DNA of 64,000 bases, taken from positions 1,698,001 to 1,762,000 of the forward strand of contig NZ_CP095376.1 of assembly GCF_023008405.1 (NCBI RefSeq), read 5' to 3'. The notes beneath the pieces are model-generated. The model had not been told where the DNA came from, ran no database searches, and worked only from the letters and a program-made list of their open reading frames with translations. Source of the stretch: Amycolatopsis sp. FBCC-B4732 (lineage in GTDB: Bacteria > Actinomycetota > Actinomycetes > Mycobacteriales > Pseudonocardiaceae). The translations under genes and the position numbers were made by a program. This document shows, one piece after another, positions 25,688-35,300 of this stretch; position 1 is the stretch's first letter; each line of letters opens with the position of its first letter.

Positions 25688-26674
25688 CTACCTTCGGCGA
25701 ATCCATGTCCGTAGTAGCAGTCGAGTTCTTCTGGGGTTGTCGACGAAGGTCGTTCGTGCGTGCAAGCAGGTCAAGTTGTTGAAGATCGCTAGTTCGCCTT
25801 CATTGAGTTTCCCGACGTTAACAAGCTGTGTATTCGATGTGGCATTGTCGAGCGCGTCTAGTGCTTCAATCTGGAAGCGCGTCAGGGGGGGTGAAGAGGG
25901 AAACTGGTGCCCGCGCTCGATATACTTGCGCAAGTATGTAATTGCCGCGTGACCATTGTGCCTATATAGAACAGGTTTTCGGATCGTCGGCGCGTCATAA
26001 GAATTGCCAATTCTTCGATCAAAGTAAAAATAACCCTGTAATGTTGCTAGTAGTCCGCGCGTGCGCGGCAAATTCGCGATGACGTCATTTAAACGTGCAT
26101 ATTGGAGTTCGCCTCCGATTCTTGACTGACGGACGCATAGTAGAGTGAAAAAATCTGGCGCTGGAAGTGGTAATTCGGCGCCGTCTGTGTGGAAGTTGCC
26201 ACCGAACCTCGACTCGGAGTACTTTGCTTCGGCGCCTTCGCCGATTAGCGTTCCTCGGTCTCGTACTTCTTTAATAATTGTGCCATTTCGATCTTGCGTT
26301 AAGACCTGACCCAGAAGTCCTGTGAATTTAAGTATCATATCTCTTGTTGTGCTCGGGTCGTCGATGGGCACACCCGTCAGAACTAAAACTCCCGGGGGAT
26401 TGTCTAGAAAAGTATGGACGAGAGATAACAGCTGTTTTTTTGCATGGGCTTCAAGACGAGAGTCTTGCCGCTCGTATTGTAGAAAATCCCTCAAACTCTT
26501 CGGCGGGAGTACACGTGATTGATCTAGTGCGTCATATGGGTGCAATGGATCCACGGCCCTCGCCTCCGGGTCTTCGTCGCCTAGGAATGATGGTACTGGT
26601 CCCGCAAACTGAGATTGTGACTGCAAGTGTGGACTGAATTCGCCAAGCTTAATTTGGGCCTTAATTATTGTCAA
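25688..26674 (-). CDS. Fe(II)/2-oxoglutarate-dependent dioxygenase (TauD / clavaminate synthase-like)
   Basis: A 328-residue oxygenase with all catalytic elements: HTD at residues 162-164 (FHTDGAELPL), the distal His305 in TCLHARTTF and the 2-oxoglutarate-binding Arg in RRTRLLLRTW. The GVLVLTGVPIDDP strand near 95-106 is typical of asparagine oxygenase and clavaminate synthase relatives, which hydroxylate amino acids or small metabolites. The TTG at 26674 is the only start before an upstream TAG; it lacks a clear Shine-Dalgarno. Its partner downstream is the glycerate kinase gene. Substrate unknown. Proximity to pepM invites a phosphonate-tailoring role, but the sharp composition change argues that they arrived separately. 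Confidence 0.82.
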   Translation of the reverse strand: MTIIKAQIKLGEFSPHLQSQSQFAGPVPSFLGDEDPEARAVDPLHPYDALDQSRVLPPKSLRDFLQYERQDSRLEAHAKKQLLSLVHTFLDNPPGVLVLTGVPIDDPSTTRDMILKFTGLLGQVLTQDRNGTIIKEVRDRGTLIGEGAEAKYSESRFGGNFHTDGAELPLPAPDFFTLLCVRQSRIGGELQYARLNDVIANLPRTRGLLATLQGYFYFDRRIGNSYDAPTIRKPVLYRHNGHAAITYLRKYIERGHQFPSSPPLTRFQIEALDALDNATSNTQLVNVGKLNEGELAIFNNLTCLHARTTFVDNPRRTRLLLRTWIRRR

Positions 26675-26903
26675 GCGAACTCGTTTGCGCGCGGGCGGCT
26701 AGCCCCTTTGGTGCAAGGTGCGTGAGGCGAATGGTCTATTCGCGCTTCGGGATTTAGCCTGTTTTCCCTCTGGATCTCTCCAGTCGCGTCTAGGTTGTCC
26801 CAGGTATGTGACGGCTTCAATGAGATTAGTCTGCTCGTCAGCTTTGACGGGTATGCTGAGTTTTGCGTAATAGAATTCGGGTGTTCGGGAAGGTGGGAGC
26901 TGA

Positions 26904-27371
26904 GTGACGGTGTCAGTCGATGGAGAAGGTGACGACGGGTACGCATCGCGTATTGCGAACGAGTCCTATGAGTGGTATCGAAATCGTGCAATTCTTACAC
27001 GTCGGGCATATAGGCTCTCGGAGATGATGCTTCTAGTAATCTCGGCTAGTATTCCGGTTGTTGCTGTTTTTTTCCCGCACAGCTCAACCATTTCGGCGGT
27101 TTTAGGTGGCGTGATCGTAATTACCTCTGGATCGCAATCGCTATTTCATTGGCACGAGAACTATTTGAGGTTTAGCCAAGCGCGCGAAGCGGTTGAGTCA
27201 GAGAGGAGACTGTATAATACTTGGACAGCTCCGTACAATTTGGAGGAGTCTAGGTCTCAGGTTCTCGTATCGGCGATCTCGCGTATCGAACAGCAGGAGA
27301 TGCAGAGATGGATCACTGTCGTATCACGCTCGAAAGAAACAAGAGTTACTCAGTCGTCGTCGAAACAGTGA
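26904..27371 (+). CDS. SLATT-like (DUF4231-type) two-helix membrane protein
   Basis: A 155-residue protein starting at a GTG with AGGTGGGAG five bases upstream. A charged N-terminal helix (YEWYRNRAILTRRAYRLSE) is followed by two transmembrane helices, about 41-58 and 63-80 (MMLLVISASIPVVAVFF and ISAVLGGVIVITSGSQSL). After these come FHWHENYLRFSQAREAVES and a long cytoplasmic coiled segment. This is the arrangement of SLATT-domain proteins, predicted pore-forming effectors that accompany nucleotide-signal or TIR systems in bacteria. It is divergent from the dioxygenase across 230 bases. Family assignment rests on topology and spacing of aromatic/charged residues. Confidence 0.7.
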   Translation: MTVSVDGEGDDGYASRIANESYEWYRNRAILTRRAYRLSEMMLLVISASIPVVAVFFPHSSTISAVLGGVIVITSGSQSLFHWHENYLRFSQAREAVESERRLYNTWTAPYNLEESRSQVLVSAISRIEQQEMQRWITVVSRSKETRVTQSSSKQ

Positions 27372-27916
27372 GTTTGAGGAACCTCGGGCCGCTCTGGTCA
27401 TTGGCAAGTGACTTCCTTGATGGTTAGGAAACTGGACTGGGGGTATGCCGAACATTGGAGGTCGAGTCTTGGAGGTCGAGTCTTGGAAGTCGATGCGCAC
27501 GCCGCCTCGATAGTCCGGATTGTGATTTTACGGCGACGGCCGTAAGCACTGGTTGTTGTTGGCTGCGGGTGCGGGTATAGGGCGGCGACTCATTCCCGGT
27601 TGGCTGCTCCCACGGCTGGCTGGTCGGTCATAACCGTCCTCGCGCATACGAAGACTTCGAAAAACCTCGGCAGACTCAGCTTGTGCAGTGGTTCCTTTAC
27701 TGGTTCTCGACGCAGTTGTAGCTGTCGACGTTACTGTCTTCGCTGTGCCTTATCACCTCGTCGAAGAACCGCGTTGTGCTGGCGATCAAGCCGGCCGAAA
27801 ACTTGGCAGCGAAGATCACCAGGACGTGCAGGGGAACGACGGACCTGACGCACTCCCTTCGCGGTAGCGGTCGCACAGCCGAACGGCGCCGGCTGCGACG
27901 GCGACGCCGGGTTCAG
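27372..27916. other. Gene-poor stretch with decayed coding sequence
   Basis: About 545 bases. It contains a three-copy 14-bp tandem repeat (listed separately). Beyond it, from about 27,640 to 27,850, a forward frame reads LCLITSSKNRVVLAIKPAEN before stop codons, a likely gene remnant I cannot identify. No intact gene is supported. Confidence 0.4.
27455..27494. repeat. 14-bp tandem repeat, about 2.9 copies
   Basis: TTGGAGGTCGAGTC occurs perfectly at 27455-27468 and 27469-27482, then as TTGGAAGTCGAT at 27483-27494. It lies just past the SLATT-like gene. Its function is unknown; slipped replication is the simplest origin. Confidence 0.85.
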
Positions 27917-28395
27917 TCATTCGAGCCTTGGTGGTCCAGTCGGGAGGCGGTGCAGTCGGAAAGCCGGCTGCTCGCGTGCCGCGTGGGCTGCGCACAGCCT
28001 CGCGGTCACGCCGTCCTGGTCGGTCACGACCGCGGTGACCGGCTCGGCACAGGGTGTGGAGCCGGGTCGTAGTCCCACGCGCCGGCGCAGCCGGGTCGGT
28101 GCACCAGGCGCGTCCTCCGCTCGAGTGCAGCGTGACGCCGTGGTCGGGGCAGACGCCCCACGGGATGTCGCACAGGCCGGGGTCGCGGGCCACCCGGACC
28201 CGGGCCAGGTCTTCGGCCGTCCGGGAGACCTCGTCGGTGTAGTCGCTCAGGTCGTGGGTTGCCTTCGCGATGGGCTGGGCGAGGCGCTGCAGGTGATCGT
28301 CGGGCGCGGCCTGCAGCCGGGCGGCCACCTCGGCGGTGCGCGCCGCGAGCGCTTCGGCGTCGGCGGCCGGCGCCCGCAGCTCGGCCGGCCAGACC
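27917..28395 (-). pseudogene. Decayed Cys-rich actinobacterial mobile-element gene
   Basis: The upstream part is open and reads as a helical region (AELRAPAADAEALAARTAEV, SDYTDEVSRTAEDLARVRV). Then comes a Cys/His-rich segment, CDIPWGVCPDHGVTLHSSGG followed by RAWC. After that the frame breaks. GCAGAWDYD is one frame over, and the natural end (EPVTAVVTDQDGVTARLCAA onward, stop at 27917) is in a third. At least two or three frameshifts are therefore present. The pattern resembles a small zinc-binding protein often carried by pseudonocardial elements. The 5' end meets unrelated sequence near 28,390, close to the second recombinase. Confidence 0.6.
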
Positions 28396-28474
28396 CCGTA
28401 TGAGAGGCTCCTACAGAAGACCCAAACCTCATCCCAGGGTGTCAACGACCAGAAGCAGCAGCACAGGGTCATTC

Positions 28475-28560
28475 AAGCTGCAGGTCGGTGGCGAATCTCA
28501 GCGTGGGGTTATAGATCAACTCGGTCTCGGACACAGTATTACCCCACAGATCGCGAACCG
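28475..28560. other. Att-like repeat copy 1, beside the second recombinase
   Basis: Positions 28475-28497 (TCAAGCTGCAGGTCGGTGGC plus three bases) are identical to 50405-50427. The wider 75-bp block, including GGGGTTATAGATCAACTCGG and TCTCGGACAC, closely matches 53538-53610. On the reverse strand both wide copies read GTG TCC GAG ACC and encode VSETELIYNPTL then K or R, then ATDLQL before a stop. Position just past a serine integrase gene suggests a recombination-site relic. Confidence 0.6.
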
Positions 28561-28587
28561 CGATCTTGAAGCTGGGTCGATCGTAGC

Positions 28588-30039
28588 TCAGCTCGAATCG
28601 ATGTTCTGTAGTCGCCATTCTGCGCTGCCGCAGACGATGAACTGTCCCGAGCCTCGTAGCGCTGTCGCGACGCGGCTGCTTCGTGTCCAAGCGGACTCCA
28701 GCGTGGCGTGGCCGTCATCGTCTTGAACGCCGAGCCGGACATGGATCTCGTCCACGAGGTGGTCTTCACGGATGTAGAGCGTCTTCGGCCGCGGCTGGCC
28801 CGCGCGCTGGGTGCTGGTGTGGCCGTGGCGGCAGCGGTACGTCGGTCGCCCGTGGTTCCAGTGCGAGTCCAGCCGCCGGTTGCAAACGCCGCAGTGAATT
28901 AGCCCGGCGAGGGCGAATCGGCGAGTCTGACCGTCGCCAGCGGGGCGCGCCGCCCGGACTTGCTGCGCGGCGACGAAGTCCTGCTCCGAGATCAGCGCCG
29001 GATGGGCAGCCTTCGCCGACAGTGCGGGCGTTGAGGCTGGGCCTTCGGTGCCGGTGGCGCGGCGGTTCCAGGTCTGGCGACCGGTGTAGCGCGGGTTCGC
29101 CAGGATGACGGCGACGGTGCGTAGGATCCAGGAGCCGCGGGTTCGGTGGCGGTTGCGGTCGGGGTCGGCGCTGGACGGGCAGGGGATGCCGCGTTCGTTG
29201 AGGTGTCGGGCGATGCTGGCGACGCTGTGCCCGGCGAGACGCTGGCGGAACATCCAGGCGACGTGGGGTGCGGTTCCTGGATCGGGTGCGAGGCGCTGGA
29301 GGCGTCGGCCCCAGCGGGCGTCGGCGGGGTTGGGGTGGGGGCCGGCGTCGACGAGCTGGTAGCCGTAGGGTGGTCGTCCGCCGAGGTAGCGGCCTTGCTG
29401 GGTGGCCTGGTTGTGCATCGCCGCCAGGACGCGGTGGCGAGCGCGGAGTACTTCGCGTTGTGACTGGGTGGCCAGCAAGGCCAGCAGTGCCCGGTGGTCG
29501 CGGTTTCCCAGATCGACCGGGCCTCCTGTCTCGGGTAACCACAGCTGGATGCCGTGGCGGTTGCACCAGGTGTAGAGGGTGGTGAACTGGGTGCCGGTGA
29601 AGGCGCGCTCGTACTCGCCGACCACGATCGCATCGATCACGGATCCTGGACCCGAGACTGCGGCCATGAGCTGGGCACCCTGCGGTCGCTGTCGCCACGG
29701 GATGCGGCGTGAGGTGCCGGCGTCGAAGTAGGCGGCGACGACCCGGCCGTGGCCCGCGACCAGCTCATCGGCCATGTCGCGTTGCCAGCCCTGCGACGAC
29801 ACGCGATCTTGATGTCGGACGGTCGAGGTGCGGCCGTAGAAGGCGAACCGCAAGCCACTGCCATGGTCGGGGCGGGTAGAGGTGGTGGTTGCCGGCTTCT
29901 TGCCGTTCATCCACTGCGCCAGCAGGTCGGCCGTGCCGGCAAGTGGTGCGGCCACCTGAGGCGAGGGCGGGTGCGGTGGGATCTCGCTGGACGGATGTCG
30001 CGGCCGTCGGGTTATGACGGCGCGCTCCGAGCGGTTCAT
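28588..30039 (-). CDS. Large serine recombinase (second integrase)
   Basis: A 483-residue recombinase related to, but clearly different from, the one at 14.9-16.4 kb. The catalytic domain has LRFAFYGRTSTVRHQDR with the nucleophile Ser at about residue 72 and AYFDAGTSRRIPWRQRP and VVGEYERAFTGTQFTTL further on. The recombinase domain has YLGGRPPYGYQLVDAG and ILANPRYTGRQTWNRR. The zinc ribbon is CGVCNRRLDSHW with YRCRHGH. A disordered Pro-rich 60-residue leader precedes the catalytic domain. It is complete. Directly downstream is one copy of the att-like sequence shared with 50.4 and 53.5 kb. Confidence 0.9.
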   Translation of the reverse strand: MNRSERAVITRRPRHPSSEIPPHPPSPQVAAPLAGTADLLAQWMNGKKPATTTSTRPDHGSGLRFAFYGRTSTVRHQDRVSSQGWQRDMADELVAGHGRVVAAYFDAGTSRRIPWRQRPQGAQLMAAVSGPGSVIDAIVVGEYERAFTGTQFTTLYTWCNRHGIQLWLPETGGPVDLGNRDHRALLALLATQSQREVLRARHRVLAAMHNQATQQGRYLGGRPPYGYQLVDAGPHPNPADARWGRRLQRLAPDPGTAPHVAWMFRQRLAGHSVASIARHLNERGIPCPSSADPDRNRHRTRGSWILRTVAVILANPRYTGRQTWNRRATGTEGPASTPALSAKAAHPALISEQDFVAAQQVRAARPAGDGQTRRFALAGLIHCGVCNRRLDSHWNHGRPTYRCRHGHTSTQRAGQPRPKTLYIREDHLVDEIHVRLGVQDDDGHATLESAWTRSSRVATALRGSGQFIVCGSAEWRLQNIDSS

Positions 30040-30253
30040 CCGATCAGCGCAGTCAACGCGTCATCTAGGCGCCTCAAGCGTCGTCTCCGCCTGCGATCGG
30101 GCCGAATCGCTCTGCGAGCGGCGCAGCGAGGCACATCTTCGTCTCACCCGCCGTCCACTGGCCGACGCGCTTAGCCCGCATGGCGACGGAGGTCGAAGGG
30201 GTAGTCAGAGGGTTTTACGTCAACAAACGACGGCAGCTGCAAGACTGGGTCGA

Positions 30254-30940
30254 TTACTTGACGAACTGCATCTTGGGGCAGCCTTGAAATGTGACGCTGC
30301 CGTCGCCTCTTCCGACAGTGACGATCAAGGTGGTCGCATGGGTCACGAACTTATTGTCGATGATGTCGCCTGCCGCGCTGGTGCGTTCCCAGTAGCAGTC
30401 GCTGGCGGCCCGGGCTGCCTTCCACTTGCCAGGTGCGATCTTTCCGGGGCCTCGCCCGACTTCGTAGGTGCCGTTCGACTTCGTCGCGAGGCCCGTGAGG
30501 GCCGCGTCGATGTCCTTGGCGAACGTGGGGCAGAGGATGGGAATCCCGACCTGGTAGACGCGTGCGCCGTTGGCGTCACTGGTCGCGTTTCCGTCGAGCC
30601 ATTCACTCGGATCCACGCCGCCATCCGTCGCCTTGCTCAGAGAGGGAAAGGTATCGCAGGCAGCCTTTACGAACAGGTGCGCGTACGGATATTCACTGAC
30701 GGCCAACCCTGCGGCCTTGACCTTTGCGTCGACTTCCCGCTCTTGGGGCGTCGCCTCGTCACTTTGCGCAGTAGGCTCGGTGCTGGGGGATGGCGTGTAA
30801 GCGGGGGCGTAGATAGCCGAGGTTGTCGGTAGCGCTGCCGTGACGCTCGAGGTCAACTTCTGCGGTGCAGTGCTTGCCGCACACGAAGTGAGTACGACAG
30901 CAGCAACCGCGATTGGTACCGTCACTGCTGCCTTCTTCAT
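30254..30940 (-). CDS. Secreted lipoprotein, function unknown
   Basis: A 228-residue protein with a lipoprotein signal: MKKAAVTVPIAVAAVVLTSC, lipobox LTSC with Cys20 as the lipidation site. AAGGA precedes the ATG at 30940 by about six bases. A Thr/Ser/Pro-rich linker (residues 25-65) leads to a globular part with two Cys pairs (AACDTFPSL, ILCPTFAKD, SDCYWERTS, FQGCPKMQF). The C-terminal half, GKIAPGKWKAARAASDCYWE and then DNKFVTHATTLIVTVG, resembles small actinobacterial surface proteins of unknown role. It lies behind the second recombinase and may be cargo or a flanking host gene. Confidence 0.75.
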   Translation of the reverse strand: MKKAAVTVPIAVAAVVLTSCAASTAPQKLTSSVTAALPTTSAIYAPAYTPSPSTEPTAQSDEATPQEREVDAKVKAAGLAVSEYPYAHLFVKAACDTFPSLSKATDGGVDPSEWLDGNATSDANGARVYQVGIPILCPTFAKDIDAALTGLATKSNGTYEVGRGPGKIAPGKWKAARAASDCYWERTSAAGDIIDNKFVTHATTLIVTVGRGDGSVTFQGCPKMQFVK

Positions 30941-31494
<554 letters not shown>

Positions 31495-32169
31495 GTGTCT
31501 TACGCCCCCATGCCGCCGTCGGCGCCGATGCCGGTGCCGAACCAGTGCAGAAACGGCCTCGGCACCGCCGGGTTCGTCCTCGGCCTGGTCGGGCTGATCT
31601 TCGCGTTCATCCCGATCATCGGTGTCATCGCGTGGCCGCTGACGATCCTCGGGCTGATCTTCGGCATCGTCGGGACGCTGCGCGCCAACCGGGGCCAGGC
31701 GAGCAACAAGGGGCTGGCCATCACCGCCGTCGTGCTGTCGGCGATCGGGCTGGTCATCTGCGTCCTCTGGACGGCGGCCTTCGGCAAGGCCGTCAACGAC
31801 GCCGCGAACAACCTGCCGACGGCAGCCGCGCCGGCTGCCGTCGCGGACGCCGGATCTCAGCCCGCCGCGGCAGCCCCGACCGCGGCCGCGTCGGCCAAGC
31901 ACACCGTCGTCCTCGAGGTCACGACGGCGGCGAAGTCCAATCTGCAGTGGAGCAGCGGGTTCAGCGCGAACTCCCAGGAGGTCCTGGAGAAGGGCAAGAC
32001 GTGGAGCCAGACCCTGACGATGGACGATCTCGTGTTCACTTCGGTCAGCGCCACCCCGGTCGAGTTCAAGATGGGCAGCAAGGACAACACCTGCAAGATC
32101 ACTGTCGACGGCAAGGTCGTCGTCGAACAGCACAACAGCATCGGCGCCATCTGCACCTACCAGCCCTGA
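31495..32169 (+). CDS. DUF4190-like membrane protein with MmpS-type extracytoplasmic domain
   Basis: A 224-residue protein from the GTG at 31495 (AGAGG eight bases upstream). A short Pro-rich cytoplasmic N-terminus (APMPPSAPMPVPNQ) precedes two transmembrane helices, GTAGFVLGLVGLIFAFIPI and ITAVVLSAIGLVICVLWTAA, with LGLIFGIVGTLRANRGQ between, the pattern of DUF4190. An Ala/Pro linker then leads to a beta-rich domain with VVLEVTTAAKSNLQWSSGF, KTWSQTLTMDDLVFTSVSAT and a Cys pair (NTCKITVDG, GAICTYQ), as in MmpS-like accessory proteins. Likely surface exposed. Probably an ordinary actinobacterial gene, not part of the defence cluster. Confidence 0.75.
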   Translation: MSYAPMPPSAPMPVPNQCRNGLGTAGFVLGLVGLIFAFIPIIGVIAWPLTILGLIFGIVGTLRANRGQASNKGLAITAVVLSAIGLVICVLWTAAFGKAVNDAANNLPTAAAPAAVADAGSQPAAAAPTAAASAKHTVVLEVTTAAKSNLQWSSGFSANSQEVLEKGKTWSQTLTMDDLVFTSVSATPVEFKMGSKDNTCKITVDGKVVVEQHNSIGAICTYQP

Positions 32170-32337
32170 ATCTCGAGTTGCACACCGCTGTGCGGCCGAC
32201 CAGCGCTCGGCACAAGACTTCACCGAGTAGATGATGACCGACATGCATCACGGCGGGGAGCTAGCTCGGCTCCTTCCGCTGGTCGGATACAGCTTCATGC
32301 CGGGCAATCGGTCACCAGCATGGACTAAAGGATGGGC

Positions 32338-35300
32338 ATGGCCGGAGACCTCGAATTCGCCGAACCCGTACGCCGTTGGCTGCGTGTCCGCAGCGGAGAG
32401 GACCAGGACGACCCGCCGTTCGAGCTGGACGACGAAGGGTTCCTGCCGGATCCCACTGCCGATGAGCCGCTCCGGATGGGGGCGGGAATGGTGCGCCCCG
32501 AGGACGCCGTTGTCGAACGAGGCGCCCTGGTCCTGCTCGGGGAACCCGGAGCCGGCAAGACGACCACCTTCGCCCGGTTGACCGACGCCGACCGCAGCGC
32601 CGGGGAGCCCGAACCGGGATATCCCGGCACGGTATGGATCAACGGTTCGGAACTCGGTGATAGCACCTCTTTCAACGAGGTCTTGGGCGAACACCTCGCG
32701 GCGCTGCCGCCGGCCGGAGCCGCGGAACCGCTGACTGCGACGCTGACCATTGTCCTCGATCAACTCGATGAAGCGGCGAACTTATTCCGGTTGCCGGCGC
32801 GATTGAAACGCGCACTCAATGACAAGGACACCCGTGCACTGCGGTTCCTCATCGCTTGCCGGACCGCGGACTATCCCGAAGGCCTGACTCGAGTGCTGGA
32901 GCAAGCACTCGGCGCGTGCGTCGTCGCTGATCTGGCGCCGCTCACTCGCGACGACGTCGCCACGCTTGCCGCCAGCACTGACGTGGACGCAACAGCGTTT
33001 GTCGACGCCGTCGTCCGGGCTGGCGTCGGAACGCTTGCCAACACGCCCCTGACTCTGAAGGTCTTGCTCGCGGCGTTCCGGCAGGAGGCGGACGCTCTGA
33101 GCAGGACACCCCGAGAGCTGTTCGAAACGGGGGTCACGCAGCTGGTCGACGAGCACGACCGCGGACGGGCCATCAAACCGTTCGCTACCACCACAGTCGA
33201 AGAGCGGCTGGTGATCGCAGGACGGATCGCCACCCGCATGCTGCTGTGTGGCCAGCGCACAATCTGGTGTGGCGAAGCCGCTCAAGCCGGCCCGGAGGAC
33301 ATCACCGAAGGGATGCTGGCGCGCGGCCGCGAGACAGCGGCTGGCTCCTTCGAGGTGTCACCGCCAGCGGTAGGGGAGACCCTCAGAACGGCGCTGTTCT
33401 CCCGCAGCGGCAAGAATCGCGTCGCGTTCGCCCACTCGTCGTTCGCTGCGTTCCTAGCCGCTCGGTACCTGACCGCCCGCTCCGGCGCCGACCTCGACGC
33501 ACAGCGGGGAATAACTGGCGTGTTCCTCGTCGCAGCACCCGATGAGGAAACCGCCAGCATCCCGATACACCTGCGGGAGACTGCGGCGTGGATGCTCGCT
33601 CACGCCCCCGGGGAACATCTCTGGCTGGCTACAGCCGATCCCGAAGGCCTGATCGCGCACGGCGCGTATATCACCGATCTCGCGACACGTGCTGCGATGG
33701 TGGGCGGGCTTCTCCGCCGCGCGGGGGAGGTCGAGCTCAGTGAGGGGTCATGGCACCGGACCTGGTGGAGACTGGCGCACCCAGGATTAGCAGGGCAGCT
33801 GACCGCCGTGCTGTCTAGCGTACTGACCACGGGTTCCGAGGAGTGGCAGGACTTCGCTGCGGCAAGCCTGGCGATCCGCTTTGCTCTCGACGGCGAGGTT
33901 GGGGAGGTCGCCGAACTACTTTTGGAGGTTGCCGAGGCCTCGAAACTCGCTCCAGCACTCCGTAATCGCGCGATTAAGGCGTCGATGGCGACCAATCCGA
34001 GGATGGCTGCTCCTCGGCTGCGGAGCCTGCTGGCCTCGCTCACTCCTGAAACTGACGCCGACGATGACAGCGAAGAACTTGTCGGGACAATCCTCTCCGA
34101 ACTGTGGCCCGACCATCTTGACCTTGCCGATGTGCTACCGCATCTTCGCCCTGTGCGCGCGGATTCGGTGATCGGCATGTACCGATGGCATCTGTGGCGT
34201 CTCCCCGGAGACGTCGCTGAATCCGATCTTTCGGCCTTGCTGACCCATGGCACCCGCCTCGTCGATCAACTTCTGGCACCCCCTGCTGGTTCCGACACGT
34301 CCGAGCTGACCAACTTCAGCCCAGACCTCGCGCGCAGCCCGACATTGGACGATGTGCTCGCGCCGATCTTTGATCGCATCACGGTGTCACCGAACGTCGA
34401 GGAATACCTGCCGGTACTCGCGCGGCAGGTGTCTCGGCTGCTTCTGGCGTCGGCCAGGGTGCCGGTACCGCTGGGAGCCGATCTTGTCGATGAGAGCGGG
34501 AAAGTCACGACATCCAGCATCGATGTCAGGCGTTCATTCGCTGAGGCGGTGATCCTGGCGCTCACTGCCGAGGTCGCCGAATTCGATCTATACCACGCGC
34601 ACCTGGTCCTATGGGAATGGAAGTCCGCCCGCCACGGACCGGCTGCTCCGCAAGGACTTCGACGCGGCGACCGGACGCACTTGCTCGACGACAGTGACTT
34701 CGCCTGGTTGCTCGCGCGAGTCGACAACCTGCGCAGCAGCGGCGAGCACAAGCAGGCAGATGCCGTGGGGCTGGTCGCTGCCAGCGTCGCTGACCTCTAC
34801 AACCCGTCGACTTTTGAGCTTGCCTACGCTCGGTGTGGCACGCCGGAAGGTGAACACTTTGCGTGGGCGTTCGACGGCGTCCCGCTCGACAGCAAACTCG
34901 CGGAAGCGATGCGTCGCAACGGTTCGAAGGAGAAACCGTGGGAGCACGCGGACGCGTTCGCCAGCCGGCAGCGCGACCGACTGCAGTCGGCCATGGCCGG
35001 AGACGCCAATGCCTTCTGGCGCCTCACGCGTGATCTGCGAGCCGATGTCGCGACCGGACAGTTCGATGCCCTCGACTCCGATGATCCACGAGTCCTGCCC
35101 GGTGCTTCCCTGTGGGCACCCGAAGAATTCATCGCCGCGTTCAGCGTCGCCGCGCGTCAGTTCTTGGATGCCGAGAACGACCACCGAGACGAGTGGCTGG
35201 GTACGCAGACCAGGGACTACCGTGCCGAGGCTGGCTACGCTGCGCTCGTCGTTCTCCGCGACAATGGCAACCTAGACGACATATCGGACAGGTGGGCAGG

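Noticed and set aside
22818..27371. Whole low-GC block as part of the phosphonate cluster
   Set aside because: The dioxygenase could in principle act on a phosphonate, but the abrupt composition change, candidate terminator at 22,425 and TIR/SLATT neighbours favour a separate origin.
28469..28690. 73-codon reverse open frame downstream of the second recombinase
   Set aside because: Its only conserved part is the 20-codon end shared with the other att-like copy; the rest overlaps the recombinase gene in another frame, so it is more likely part of a recombination site than a gene.
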